Assembly: GCF_000235625.1 (NCBI RefSeq)
Contig: NZ_AGTR01000016.1
Span: 1-64,000, forward strand
Reading direction: 5' to 3'
Source: Marinobacter manganoxydans MnI7-9
Lineage (GTDB): Bacteria > Pseudomonadota > Gammaproteobacteria > Pseudomonadales > Oleiphilaceae
DNA: 64,000 nucleotides
Position 1 is the stretch's first letter. The number at the start of each line of letters is the position of its first letter. Shown here in pieces: positions 36,894 through 44,641 of the stretch. A program made the translations under genes and the position numbers. Under the pieces are notes generated by a model, which saw only the letters and a list, made by a program, of their open reading frames with translations, did no database searches and was not told the origin of the DNA.

Positions 36894-37946
36894 ATGCCAG
36901 GCAAAATCAGACAGTACTTCAAGGACAAGAAAGACGATGTTCAGGATTATGCCGGCGGCAGCGGCGTAATTGGCAAACTGATTCTGGCGTTGGTTGTGGT
37001 CTACCTGCTGGTGGCGCTGGTGCTCGGCATGATCTGGAGCAGCGAGCCGGACACCTTCTCGGTGCGCGAGCACACGAGGTCGGTGGCCAACACGATGGAA
37101 AGGGAGCCCATTACCGGCTTTGCCACCACGGTCACCATGATTCGTATCGCAGAAACCCTGTTAGACAAGCCTGGTGGCTATATCTCCAACGATATTTTCC
37201 CGCCGGGACTTTGGCTGGACAATATGCCCAACTGGGAATACGGCGTTCTGGTCCAGCTCCGTGACCTGTCTCGCGCCATGCGCAAAGACATCAGTCGCTC
37301 CCAGAGCCAGTCCGCGGAAGATCGGGATCTGACCATCGCCGAGCCCCAGTTCCATTTCGACAGCGAGAGCTGGGCAATTCCGTCTACCGAGGCAGAGTAC
37401 CGTCGGGGCATCACCGCTCTCAAACGTTACCTTGACCGGCTGTCCAGCCCGGACCAGGCCGACGCCCAGTTTTTCGCCCGAGCGGACAACCTGAGCAACT
37501 GGCTGGCGGATCTGGAGACTCGCCTGGGGAGTCTGTCCCGTACGCTTGGTGAGAGCGTTGGCAAGGCCTCGGTATCAGACTCGGTGATTACCATGGACTC
37601 CGGTGATCCTCTTGCCGAGGAGGCGACCGGAGAAGATGTGAAAACGCCCTGGACCAAAATTGATGACGTTTTCTATGAGGCCCGCGGCAGCTCCTGGGCG
37701 CTTCTGCACATCTTCCGGGCAATTGAAGTGGATTTCCGGAAAGTGCTTCAGGACAAGAACGCCATGGCCAGCGTCCGGCAGGTGATCATCGAGCTGGAAG
37801 GGGCCCAGGGCGAAATGTGGAGCCCGGTCATTCTGAATGGCAGTGGCTTTGGCGTATTGGCCAACCACTCACTGACCATGGCCGCTTACCTTTCCCGGGC
37901 CAATTCGGCGATCAGTGATATGCGGGATCTGCTGTCCCGGGGCTGA
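36894..37946 (+). CDS. DUF2333 family membrane-anchored protein
   Basis: 350 residues from ATG 36894. One membrane segment is near residues 28-48 (LILALVVVYLLVALVLGMIW). The large remainder is presumably periplasmic, with WLDNMPNWEYGVLVQLRDLSRAMR and FHFDSESWAIPSTEAEYRRG as family-like blocks. No catalytic motif is recognised. It starts 8 bp after the LapD-like stop, so the two genes are probably co-transcribed. Function is unknown. Confidence 0.85.
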   Translation: MPGKIRQYFKDKKDDVQDYAGGSGVIGKLILALVVVYLLVALVLGMIWSSEPDTFSVREHTRSVANTMEREPITGFATTVTMIRIAETLLDKPGGYISNDIFPPGLWLDNMPNWEYGVLVQLRDLSRAMRKDISRSQSQSAEDRDLTIAEPQFHFDSESWAIPSTEAEYRRGITALKRYLDRLSSPDQADAQFFARADNLSNWLADLETRLGSLSRTLGESVGKASVSDSVITMDSGDPLAEEATGEDVKTPWTKIDDVFYEARGSSWALLHIFRAIEVDFRKVLQDKNAMASVRQVIIELEGAQGEMWSPVILNGSGFGVLANHSLTMAAYLSRANSAISDMRDLLSRG

Positions 37947-37971
37947 TGCCAGCCAGGGTTCATCCAGACAC

Positions 37972-38000
37972 AAAAAACCGGGCGCGAAGCCCGGTTTTTT
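37972..38000. terminator. Bidirectional terminator between DUF2333 gene and ppa
   Basis: CCGGGC / GCCCGG stem with a GCGAA loop, flanked by AAAAAA on one side and TTTTTT on the other, lies between two convergent genes and should serve both. Confidence 0.93.
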
Positions 38001-38020
38001 AATGCCATGAAAAATCCGGC

Positions 38021-38548
38021 TCAGCCTTTATAGGCGTTCACGGAATCCACGATGGCTTTCCTGGCGGCATCGGCGTTGTCCCAGCCTTGCACCTTCACCC
38101 ACTTACCCGGCTCAAGGGTCTTGTAGTTCTCGAAGAAATGCTTGATCTGGTCGCGCAGCAGCTCGGGCAGATCGTCGATTTCCTTGACGTCGTGGTAGGT
38201 GGTGGTCAGCTTGTCATGGGGGACCGCAACCAGCTTGGCGTCGCCACCGGCTTCGTCTTCCATGTTCAGGACACCTACCGGGCGGCAGCGAATCACGGAG
38301 CCAGCCTGAATCGGGTAGGGGGTTACAACCAGCACGTCCAGAGGGTCACCGTCGTCCGCCAGGGTATGGGGGATGAAGCCATAGTTGGCCGGGTAGAACA
38401 TGGGGGTCGCCATGAAACGGTCTACCAGCAGGGCGCCCATGTCTTTGTCCAGTTCGTACTTCACCGGGGAGCTGTTGGCCGGGATTTCGATAGCAACGTA
38501 GATGTCTTCAGGCGGGTTCTTGCCTGCGGGGATGTTGTCGAATTGCAT
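38021..38548 (-). CDS. ppa: Inorganic pyrophosphatase, family I
   Basis: 175 residues, the usual length of the soluble hexameric enzyme. It contains [19 protein letters not shown], the active-site block [14 protein letters not shown] with metal-binding Asp residues, and [13 protein letters not shown]. It hydrolyses pyrophosphate and so drives biosynthetic reactions. It is alone on the minus strand, with a shared terminator downstream and repeat element A about 117 bp upstream. Confidence 0.97.
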   Translation of the reverse strand: MQFDNIPAGKNPPEDIYVAIEIPANSSPVKYELDKDMGALLVDRFMATPMFYPANYGFIPHTLADDGDPLDVLVVTPYPIQAGSVIRCRPVGVLNMEDEAGGDAKLVAVPHDKLTTTYHDVKEIDDLPELLRDQIKHFFENYKTLEPGKWVKVQGWDNADAARKAIVDSVNAYKG

Positions 38549-38664
38549 GTGCGATCCTTCCTGGTACGTTAAAGGTACGTTTAACTGCGGTTAAAAAGTG
38601 GGCGCAATTATACGGGAGTATCCTGCAGTTCGAAACTAAACCTTGGTCGTTGAGTTGGGTGCAA

Positions 38665-38775
38665 GCGGCTATCTGGCAGGGCTTTCCGAAAAACGCCCGT
38701 GAATACGTCCATGTAGGGCTCGGTCGCGCCATCCCTGGCGCTCCACGTTTTCGGAAAGCCCTGCCAGATACCCGC
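38665..38775 (-). repeat. Structured GGA-hairpin repeat, copy A
   Basis: The outer inverted repeat is 28 bp with one mismatch (38665-38692 against 38748-38775; the inner 23 bp are perfect). Read on the minus strand, the core shows hairpin 1, GCGCCA-GGGA-TGGCGC (6-bp perfect stem), and hairpin 2, CTACATGGACGTA, each with GGA in its loop. The arm sequence near the core is TTTCCGAAAA, where copies B and C have TTTCCAAAAC. It is in sense orientation relative to ppa, 117 bp before its start. Confidence 0.85.
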
Positions 38776-38920
38776 CCCAGCCTCTGAGCAACATTCAAAA
38801 GCGAGCACCTCATTAAAAGGCGGATCCCGCGATGCTCGCCCGGGCCCCTCAGGGGCGCCCAATAAAAATAAGGAAATTAATTTCATGACATGCCGCGGGA
38901 GGCTTGCACAGTGCTCGAAC

Positions 38921-39028
38921 GGGTCCTGTCGGTGGCCTTTCCAAAACTGTAGAGGGCCAAGGATGGCCCGAAACAAGCGCACATGGATGTGCTCGTAGCG
39001 TGTTTTGGAAAGGTCACCGACAGGACCC
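38921..39028 (+). repeat. Structured GGA-hairpin repeat, copy B
   Basis: The outer inverted repeat is 27 bp with one mismatch (38921-38947 against 39002-39028). The core has hairpin 1, GGGCCA-AGGA-TGGCCC (38954-38969), and hairpin 2, GCACA-TGGA-TGTGC (38979-38992), both perfect. The outer arm (GGGTCCTGTCGGTG) differs from copies A and C yet remains self-complementary. It is oriented opposite to copy A and to the flanking genes. Confidence 0.85.
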
Positions 39029-39085
39029 CGCTCCCAAATCTGGCAGGCTGGGTCAGGACAAGAGGGCGAACTCGGAACCCACAAC

Positions 39086-40225
39086 TCAGAGCTTGATCTG
39101 CTTGGCAATGAGCTCCTTCATGATCTCGGTGGTGCCGCCGCCAATAGAGAGAATCTTGGTGTCCCGATAGAGGCGCTCGACCACGGTTTCCCGCATATAC
39201 CCCATGCCACCGAACAGTTGCACCGCTTCCCGGGTGACTTTTTCGCAGACATCCACCGAGAAGTTCTTGGCCATGGCCACTTCCTTGATGGGGTTCTTGC
39301 CGGCCTGCATCAGGGCGGCGCAGCGGTAGGTGTACTCCCGGGCCACGTCGATCTGAGTGGCCATATCCACCAGCTTGTGGCGGGTCACCTGGAAGCTGGC
39401 AATGTTGCGGCCGAACGCCTTGCGTTGTTGGGTGTATTCCAGGGCGGCCTCGTAGGCGAGTTGAGCGGTCATGTAGGCCATGATGGCCAGGCTGAGACGC
39501 TCGAACAGGAAGTTACTCATGATGGCAATGAAACCCGCGTTTTCGGCGCCGATCAGGCGGTCGGCCGGGACACGGCAGTCCTCGAAAAACAGCTCGGCGG
39601 TATCGCTGGCCCACCAGCCCATTTTGCGCAGTTTCCTGCCAGTAGAGAATCCGGGCATGTCCCGGTCGATTAGCAACAGACTGATGCCGCCGTGGCCCTC
39701 CCCACCGGTGCGCACGGCGACGGTGTAGTGGTCGGCGCGCATGCCGCTGGTGATGAAGGTTTTGCTGCCGTTGACGATGTAATGGTCGCCGTCCCGGACT
39801 GCCCGGGTTTTCAGGTTGGCAACATCGGAACCACCGCCGGGCTCGGTCACCGCGAGGGCGGCGATCTTTTCGCCCCGCAGGACCGGCGGCACGATCTGTT
39901 CCCGAATTTCCTTCTTTGCCCATTTGGCGACCGGCGGCAGGCCGATATCCAGGGAGCCGAGGCCAGCCACCAGGCCGCCGGAGGTGGAGCGCATCAGCTC
40001 TTCGGAGACAGCCACTTTGAGGAAAATGTCGCCTTCCCCGATGCCGCCCAGTGCTTCGGGAAAACCAATGCCCAGCAAACCTGCATCCCCGGCCTTCTTG
40101 TAGAGATCCCGGGGAAATTCACCCGCTTCTTCCCAGTCGTCGATGTGCGGCAGCACGTGGGTTTCGATGAACTTTCGGGCGGTCGCGCGGACCTGCTGGT
40201 GGAATTCGTTGAAGTAATCGGACAC
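39086..40225 (-). CDS. Acyl-CoA dehydrogenase
   Basis: 379 residues from GTG 40225, chosen because GGGAG lies 8 nt upstream and the length fits; the open frame extends to 40285. It shows the family blocks VTEPGGGSDVANLKTRA, QRKAFGRNIASFQVTRHKLVDMAT, QLFGGMGYMRETVVERLYRDTKI and GGTTEIM with the expected catalytic Glu. It oxidises an acyl-CoA to the trans-2-enoyl-CoA with FAD; chain length or branched-chain preference cannot be read from sequence. It is a single gene between rpiA's terminator and the repeat region. Confidence 0.93.
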   Translation of the reverse strand: MSDYFNEFHQQVRATARKFIETHVLPHIDDWEEAGEFPRDLYKKAGDAGLLGIGFPEALGGIGEGDIFLKVAVSEELMRSTSGGLVAGLGSLDIGLPPVAKWAKKEIREQIVPPVLRGEKIAALAVTEPGGGSDVANLKTRAVRDGDHYIVNGSKTFITSGMRADHYTVAVRTGGEGHGGISLLLIDRDMPGFSTGRKLRKMGWWASDTAELFFEDCRVPADRLIGAENAGFIAIMSNFLFERLSLAIMAYMTAQLAYEAALEYTQQRKAFGRNIASFQVTRHKLVDMATQIDVAREYTYRCAALMQAGKNPIKEVAMAKNFSVDVCEKVTREAVQLFGGMGYMRETVVERLYRDTKILSIGGGTTEIMKELIAKQIKL

Positions 40226-40316
40226 GGTGACGCTCCCTCTGATCGGAATCAATGCAGAGCAGTGTCGCCCAAATATCGCTACCAAGCAAGCGCTTGGTTG
40301 TTGGCGCGCCAGGCAA

Positions 40317-40344
40317 TAAAAAAGCTGGCCCGAAAGGCCAGCTT
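40317..40344 (-). terminator. Terminator of rpiA
   Basis: AAGCTGGCC / GGCCAGCTT forms a 9-bp perfect stem with a CGAAA loop, followed by a T run on the minus strand (A run at 40317-40323 on plus). It lies 29 bp after the rpiA stop. Confidence 0.92.
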
Positions 40345-40372
40345 CGACAGTCGAGGTGCGCCAGAGAGGCGG

Positions 40373-41053
40373 TCAGGCGCCTTCGCTCGAGATGCTCTTC
40401 ACGCCGTCTTTGGTTCCCAGCAGCAGAAGATCCGCGCGGCGGCGTGCGAACAGGCCGTTGGTGACCACGCCCACGATGTTGTTGAGCTGCTCTTCTATCC
40501 GGATCGGTTGGGAAATATCCATATTGTGGACGTCGATAATGATATTGCCGTTGTCGGTGACAACCCCTTCCCGGTAAACCGGGTCGCCCCCCAGTTTCAC
40601 GATTTCCCGGCCAACATGGCTGCGGGCCATGGGGATGACTTCCACCGGCAGCGGGAAGCCGCCAAGAATGCCGACCATCTTGGAATCATCGGCAATGCAG
40701 ATGAAGGTTTTGGCGACCGCTGCGACGATCTTTTCCCGGGTCAGTGCAGCACCGCCACCCTTGATCAGTTCCAGGCGTTCGTTGGTTTCATCGGCGCCAT
40801 CCACGTAGAACTCAAGCTCACTGGTGCTGTTGAGGTCGTACACCGGAATGCCGTGGCTTTTCAGACGCTCGGCAGTGGCTTCGGAGCTGGCAACGGCGCC
40901 ATCAAATTCGTTTTTCAGTTCCGCGAGCATGTCGATAAAGAAGTTGGCGGTGCTCCCGGTGCCAACACCGATCACGGTCTCCCTTTCCAGGCTGGGAGCG
41001 ATGTGGTCAATGGCGGCTTTGGCGACGGCTTTTTTCAGTTCGTCCTGGGTCAT
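40373..41053 (-). CDS. rpiA: Ribose-5-phosphate isomerase A
   Basis: 226 residues. The family motifs [20 protein letters not shown] and [14 protein letters not shown] are intact. It interconverts ribose 5-phosphate and ribulose 5-phosphate in the pentose phosphate pathway. It is divergent from ilvA with a 150-bp gap, the arrangement common in Pseudomonas and relatives. GGAG precedes the ATG. A terminator follows directly. Confidence 0.97.
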   Translation of the reverse strand: MTQDELKKAVAKAAIDHIAPSLERETVIGVGTGSTANFFIDMLAELKNEFDGAVASSEATAERLKSHGIPVYDLNSTSELEFYVDGADETNERLELIKGGGAALTREKIVAAVAKTFICIADDSKMVGILGGFPLPVEVIPMARSHVGREIVKLGGDPVYREGVVTDNGNIIIDVHNMDISQPIRIEEQLNNIVGVVTNGLFARRRADLLLLGTKDGVKSISSEGA

Positions 41054-41203
41054 CTGGGACTCCGGCTACAAATCAGTTGGCTTTGAACGGATTATAACGC
41101 CTAAGCGCCCTCTGCTTATAGACGGCTGCCGTGCAAACTTTCTACACTGTGGGCTTTTCTCAGCCAGCGATCACTCATACACCAACCAAAAGCCGGAACT
41201 GCT

Positions 41204-42739
41204 ATGCCGCAACGCTACATCAAGAAGATTCTCGATGCGCGCGTCTATGACGTGGCCATCGAAACACCCCTGACTGAAGCCCGCAGTCTGTCCAAGCGCT
41301 TTGGCAACAATATTCTGCTCAAGCGTGAAGACCTTCAGCCGGTGTTTTCCTTCAAGATTCGTGGTGCCTATAACCGGATTGCGCAGCTTTCCGAGGAGCA
41401 GAAGGCCAAGGGTGTCATTTGTGCGTCGGCCGGAAATCATGCCCAGGGTGTGGCGCTGGCTGCCAAGAATCTCGGGATCAAGGCGGTAATTGTGATGCCG
41501 CAGACCACGCCGGAGATCAAGGTGCGTTCGGTACGGGATCACGGTGCCAAGGTGGTTCTCAAGGGCGATGCCTTCGACGAGGCGGCGGCCCACGCTCAGG
41601 AGTTGATCGCAAAGCACGGCTACACCTACATTCCGCCGTACGATGATCCCGATGTGATCGCCGGCCAGGGCACGGTGGCCATGGAAATCATGTGGCAGTT
41701 CAGCAAGCCGATCCACGCCATCTTCATCTGTGTTGGTGGCGGCGGGCTGATTGCCGGCATGGCCGCTTACATCAAGTATCTGCGCCCCGAGATCAAGGTG
41801 ATTGGTGTCGAACCGGAGGACTCCAACTGCCTCCAGGCCGCCATGAAAGCGGGCAAACGCGTGGTGCTCGATGAAGTGGGCATCTTTGCTGATGGTGTGG
41901 CAGTCAAGCAGATTGGTAAGTACCCCTGGGAGATCTGCAAGGACCACGTGGACGAGGTGATCACCGTATCCACCGACGAAATCTGCGCGGCCATCAAGGA
42001 TGTGTTCGAGGATACCCGCTCCATTGCCGAGCCGGCCGGTGCCCTGGGTGTGGCCGGCATCAAGAAATACATCGAGCGCGAGAAAGTCGAGGGCGAGAAC
42101 CTGATTGCCACCCTGAGCGGTGCCAACATGAACTTCGACCGTCTGCGCTACATCTCCGAACGCACGGAAGTGGGCGAGAAACGCGAGGCCATCCTGGCGG
42201 TGACCATTCCGGAGAAACCGGGCGCGTTCAAGACCTTCATCAACGCCCTGCACAAGCGCAGCATCACCGAGTTCAATTACCGCTACGCCGATGCTACCAA
42301 TGCCACGATTTTCGTTGGCATCCAGATTGCCGCGGGTGGTCACGGCCGCGAGGATCTGGTTCAGGATCTTCGGGAGAGCGGATACTCGGTGGTCGATTTA
42401 ACCGACAGCGATCTGGCCAAGCAGCACATCCGTCACATGGTGGGCGGCCACGCGCCGACCATCACCAACGAAAAGGTGTTCCAGTTCGAGTTCCCGGAGC
42501 GTCCGGGGGCGTTGCTGAAGTTCCTGATGTCTCTTGGTACCCGCTGGAATATCTCCATGTTCCACTACCGCAACCACGGTGCAGCCTACAGCCGTGTTCT
42601 GCTGGGCGCCCAGGTGGACGACGATGAAGTGCAGGATTTCGAGAAAATGCTGGATAAGGTTGGCTTCCGCTATGACAACATGACGGACAACGAGGCCTAT
42701 CAGCTGTTTCTTGGGCAGGGCAACGCGCGTTCAAGTTAA
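41204..42739 (+). CDS. ilvA: Biosynthetic threonine deaminase
   Basis: 511 residues. The PLP-dependent catalytic domain contains SFKIRGAYNRI with K51 as the PLP lysine, ASAGNHAQGVAL and VGGGGLIAGMAAY. Two ACT-like regulatory domains occupy about 330-505 (REAILAVTIPEKPGAF and KVFQFEFPERPGALL). It makes 2-oxobutanoate from threonine, the first step to isoleucine, and the regulatory domains permit isoleucine feedback. Repeat element C begins 12 bp after the stop in sense orientation. Confidence 0.97.
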   Translation: MPQRYIKKILDARVYDVAIETPLTEARSLSKRFGNNILLKREDLQPVFSFKIRGAYNRIAQLSEEQKAKGVICASAGNHAQGVALAAKNLGIKAVIVMPQTTPEIKVRSVRDHGAKVVLKGDAFDEAAAHAQELIAKHGYTYIPPYDDPDVIAGQGTVAMEIMWQFSKPIHAIFICVGGGGLIAGMAAYIKYLRPEIKVIGVEPEDSNCLQAAMKAGKRVVLDEVGIFADGVAVKQIGKYPWEICKDHVDEVITVSTDEICAAIKDVFEDTRSIAEPAGALGVAGIKKYIEREKVEGENLIATLSGANMNFDRLRYISERTEVGEKREAILAVTIPEKPGAFKTFINALHKRSITEFNYRYADATNATIFVGIQIAAGGHGREDLVQDLRESGYSVVDLTDSDLAKQHIRHMVGGHAPTITNEKVFQFEFPERPGALLKFLMSLGTRWNISMFHYRNHGAAYSRVLLGAQVDDDEVQDFEKMLDKVGFRYDNMTDNEAYQLFLGQGNARSS

Positions 42740-43008
42740 CTCTGGGTAGGGCAGGGTCTGGCAGGGCTTTCCAAAACTGTGCGGAGCCATGGATGGCGGA
42801 GCCAAGCGTACAGGGATGTATCCACAGCGTGTTTTGGAAAGCCCTGCCAGACCCTGGCCGGTCCCCGAATGCAAAGCTTACTGAATTTTAATCTGTGAAA
42901 AATTGTAAAAGTACAGATAGGTGTTAGTCTTTCTTCTGATTCTTGAAGTCAAGAATAGCTATCTGATTTCCCGACACTTTTAAAACCGCATTTTGAGGAA
43001 CTGAAGCC
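42740..43008. other. Gap between ilvA and small membrane ORF
   Basis: These 269 bp hold repeat copy C (42752-42856). They then become AT-rich (about 42880-42990). A run such as TTGTAAAA...TAGGTG near 42903-42922 could be part of a promoter for the small ORF at 43009, but no confident -35/-10 pair was assigned. No other frame is supported. Confidence 0.5.
42752..42856 (+). repeat. Structured GGA-hairpin repeat, copy C, with CsrA consensus match
   Basis: The outer inverted repeat is 26 bp and perfect (42752-42777 against 42831-42856). The core has hairpin 1, GCCA-TGGA-TGGC (42786-42797), and hairpin 2 around GTACAGGGATGT (42808-42819), which matches the CsrA SELEX consensus RUACARGGAUGU at all 12 positions. 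It lies immediately behind ilvA and would be part of its 3' untranslated RNA unless transcription stops earlier. Confidence 0.88.
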
Positions 43009-43170
43009 ATGGGCGGCAAGCCTGACATCATCAAAGCCATTGTGCTGATTTTTGCCATCGGCCTTGTGATTACTGGTTTCACATCCATCCACGCCTCCGA
43101 AGATAAAGACGCACGAGCGGCCAATCTGGTTGGCTCCGTTCAAGTCATGAATCAGCCGCTGAACCGGTAA
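43009..43170 (+). CDS. Possible 53-residue single-span membrane protein
   Basis: An ATG at 43009 preceded by GAGGA (spacing 9) opens a 53-codon frame. It encodes a short cytoplasmic start (MGGKPDIIK), one hydrophobic segment (AIVLIFAIGLVITGF) and a polar tail ending QPLNR. The stop at 43168-43170 overlaps the convergent ygfA end by 19 bp. I recognise no family. The ribosome site, hydrophobic pattern and position after an AT-rich promoter-like stretch make it plausible, but it is unproven. Confidence 0.45.
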   Translation: MGGKPDIIKAIVLIFAIGLVITGFTSIHASEDKDARAANLVGSVQVMNQPLNR

Positions 43171-43787
43171 CGTCGCTTATCGGTCACTACGCTGTGAAGG
43201 GGCACGTCCCAGGGCTCTATTGGCAGCTTCTTAACTTTCTGGAAATCGTGGGCCAGGCCAATCAGCTTCGGCGCCAGCCTTGGCCGTATCCGGCTGAAGG
43301 CAAATGTTCTGTCGTAAAAGCCTCCTCCCATCCCCAGTCTTCCGCCCTGTTCGTCAAACCCCACTAACGGAAACAGTACTGCATCCAGTGCCCAGGCCGG
43401 GCGCCGCAGGCCTTTGCTGAACCCTGGCTCGGGAATGCCAAACCGGTTGGCGGTGAGTTCCACGCCATCGTAGTAGGGGCTGAACACCAGCCTGCCTTCA
43501 TGAATCGGATGGAGTACCGGCAGGTAGAAGCGGATGCCCTTGCGCCGGGCGATGTCCAGGTATACGTGGGGATCAATTTCGCCGTCGTTGGGCAGATAGA
43601 TGGCAATGTGCCGGGCCCGGTGCAGGTCTGGATTCTTCAGCAGATTGAGGGCCAGGTGCTCGGCGGCCTGTTGCTGTTTTTCAGCGCTCAGGTCGCGACG
43701 ATTCTGCCGCAGGCGTTTGCGAAGTTCACTGCGCGACAGGGTATCAGGGTGGGACTGGAACGGTTGAGGCTCGATAAACTGGCTCAA
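43152..43787 (-). CDS. ygfA: 5-formyltetrahydrofolate cyclo-ligase
   Basis: About 211 residues from a TTG at 43787 with GGGAAG 7 nt upstream. The open frame reaches ATG 43835, but that part lies inside the 6S RNA gene and its translation (GSRATSDNGSPG) is not family-like. Recognisable blocks are SELRKRLRQNRRDLSAEKQ, IAIYLPNDGEIDPH and the ATP/substrate loop GFDEQGGRLGMGGGFYDR. It converts 5-formyl-THF to 5,10-methenyl-THF. In many gammaproteobacteria it follows ssrS as part of one transcript, as here. Confidence 0.92.
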   Translation of the reverse strand: MSQFIEPQPFQSHPDTLSRSELRKRLRQNRRDLSAEKQQQAAEHLALNLLKNPDLHRARHIAIYLPNDGEIDPHVYLDIARRKGIRFYLPVLHPIHEGRLVFSPYYDGVELTANRFGIPEPGFSKGLRRPAWALDAVLFPLVGFDEQGGRLGMGGGFYDRTFAFSRIRPRLAPKLIGLAHDFQKVKKLPIEPWDVPLHSVVTDKRRYRFSG

Positions 43788-43794
43788 AATAAAG

Positions 43795-43971
43795 CTTCCC
43801 GGGCTGCCGTTATCGGATGTGGCCCTTGAACCCAAAGTTCAAGGTCGGTGGCCGCTGTGACATATTAGGCTTTCCCCTGTCGGGGACGTGCTCACAATGC
43901 CCTGAAGTAGCCACCTGGGTAGTGCGCATCGGCTCGAGGACGTATCCGACTATCCCGAACAGCCCAGGAAG
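43795..43971 (-). ncRNA. ssrS: 6S RNA
   Basis: Read on the minus strand this 177-nt segment lies exactly where 6S RNA is found, between zapA and ygfA. The ends pair as CTTCCTGGGCTG with CAGCCCGGGAAG (one G-U pair). Internal matches to known 6S sequences include GAGCCGAT, GTGAGCA and the 3' block CCTTGAAC...GGGTTCAAGGG. 6S RNA binds sigma70 RNA polymerase in stationary phase, mimicking an open promoter. A consensus TATAAT lies 8 nt upstream of the proposed 5' end. End points are inferred from the closing stem. Confidence 0.9.
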
Positions 43972-43979
43972 TTGTTCTC

Positions 43980-44010
43980 ATTATACGGGCAGTGTCGGGG
44001 CCGATTGCAA
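43980..44010 (-). promoter_or_regulatory. Promoter of 6S RNA
   Basis: On the minus strand a perfect -10 box TATAAT (43985-43980) is preceded by TTGCAA (44010-44005) with a 19-nt spacer. The -10 box ends 8 nt before the predicted 6S 5' end. Confidence 0.65.
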
Positions 44011-44035
44011 CACCTGTCTGAGATTCTCCGGGGAT

Positions 44036-44332
44036 TTAACGACCGGAGCCATCACCCAGCGCTCCGTCCAGTTTGTTGTCCATGGCTCGCAGCAAGGTGC
44101 TGGTGGCATCGGACATGGTGTCGCGCTCGAGCAGTTCGTGGGTTATGTTGAGAGCGGCCATTACAGCAATGCGCTCGGTACCAAAAACCTTGCCGCCGGC
44201 GCGGATTTCCCGCATTTTGTTGTCCAGATGCCGGGCGGCACGCAGCAGTGCCTCCTGTTCTTCCTCGGGGCAGGCGACCAGGTATTCCTTGTCGAGGATT
44301 TTCACCTCAACCGTGGTGGATTGCTGTGCCAT
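44036..44332 (-). CDS. zapA: Cell division protein ZapA
   Basis: 98 residues. The N-terminal globular part (VEVKILDKEYLVACPEEEQEALLRAARHLD) and C-terminal coiled coil (ERIAVMAALNITHELL...) fit ZapA, which bundles FtsZ filaments at the division ring. Its start overlaps the stop of the TIGR02449 gene (TGATG). 6S RNA follows about 65 bp downstream. Confidence 0.93.
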   Translation of the reverse strand: MAQQSTTVEVKILDKEYLVACPEEEQEALLRAARHLDNKMREIRAGGKVFGTERIAVMAALNITHELLERDTMSDATSTLLRAMDNKLDGALGDGSGR

Positions 44333-44538
44333 CAGTGATGCTCCAGGGCCCTAAGGCGGCTGATCATGGCTTCGATCTTGTGCTTCGCGTGATCGTTCTT
44401 CTGCACCAGCTGGGCCCGTTCCCGGTTCCAGTCGTCCTGCAGTTCCCGCAATGTGGCGTTGTCCCGCTCAAGTTTCTGACAGCGTTCAATCAGCCTGTCC
44501 AGCTTGTCCGCTAATGCCTGTACTTCGGACTGTTCCAT
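44332..44538 (-). CDS. TIGR02449-type small coiled-coil protein
   Basis: 68 residues, almost wholly predicted coiled coil (LADKLDRLIERCQKLERDNATLRELQ). It resembles the small TIGR02449 family regularly found before zapA and loosely ZapB-like in form. A role in division with ZapA is inferred from position and shape. Start and stop are tightly coupled to zapA. Confidence 0.85.
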   Translation of the reverse strand: MEQSEVQALADKLDRLIERCQKLERDNATLRELQDDWNRERAQLVQKNDHAKHKIEAMISRLRALEHH

Positions 44539-44641
44539 GACGTGCCCAGCAGTGGTTTTATGATATTAAGCTCAACTATAAGTGTGGACGCTAAGTCGGT
44601 CAATTTACAGGCTTGTCATTGCGTTCCCTGCGTGATGCCCA

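Larger units (their letters stand above)
38549..39085. other. Repeat-rich intergenic region between ppa and acyl-CoA dehydrogenase
   Basis: These 537 bp hold two copies of the structured repeat (A at 38665-38775 and B at 38921-39028) in opposite orientation, separated by about 145 bp. The only long frames here (for example 38608-39108 minus) run through both repeats and have no protein-like composition. Position 38870-38880 is locally AT-rich. The ppa promoter is expected next to 38549-38600. Confidence 0.7.

Noticed and set aside
38608-39108. Open frame of 166 codons on the minus strand through the repeat region
   Set aside because: It runs through both repeat elements A and B and has no protein-like composition; the signal here is structural.
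38665-42856. Repeats as integron attC sites or insertion-sequence remnants
   Set aside because: No integrase, no cassette array and no target-site duplication was seen; the paired GGA loops and stem covariation fit an RNA element better.
43817-44338. Open frame of 173 codons on the plus strand
   Set aside because: Antisense to 6S RNA and zapA; no credible ribosome site or motif.
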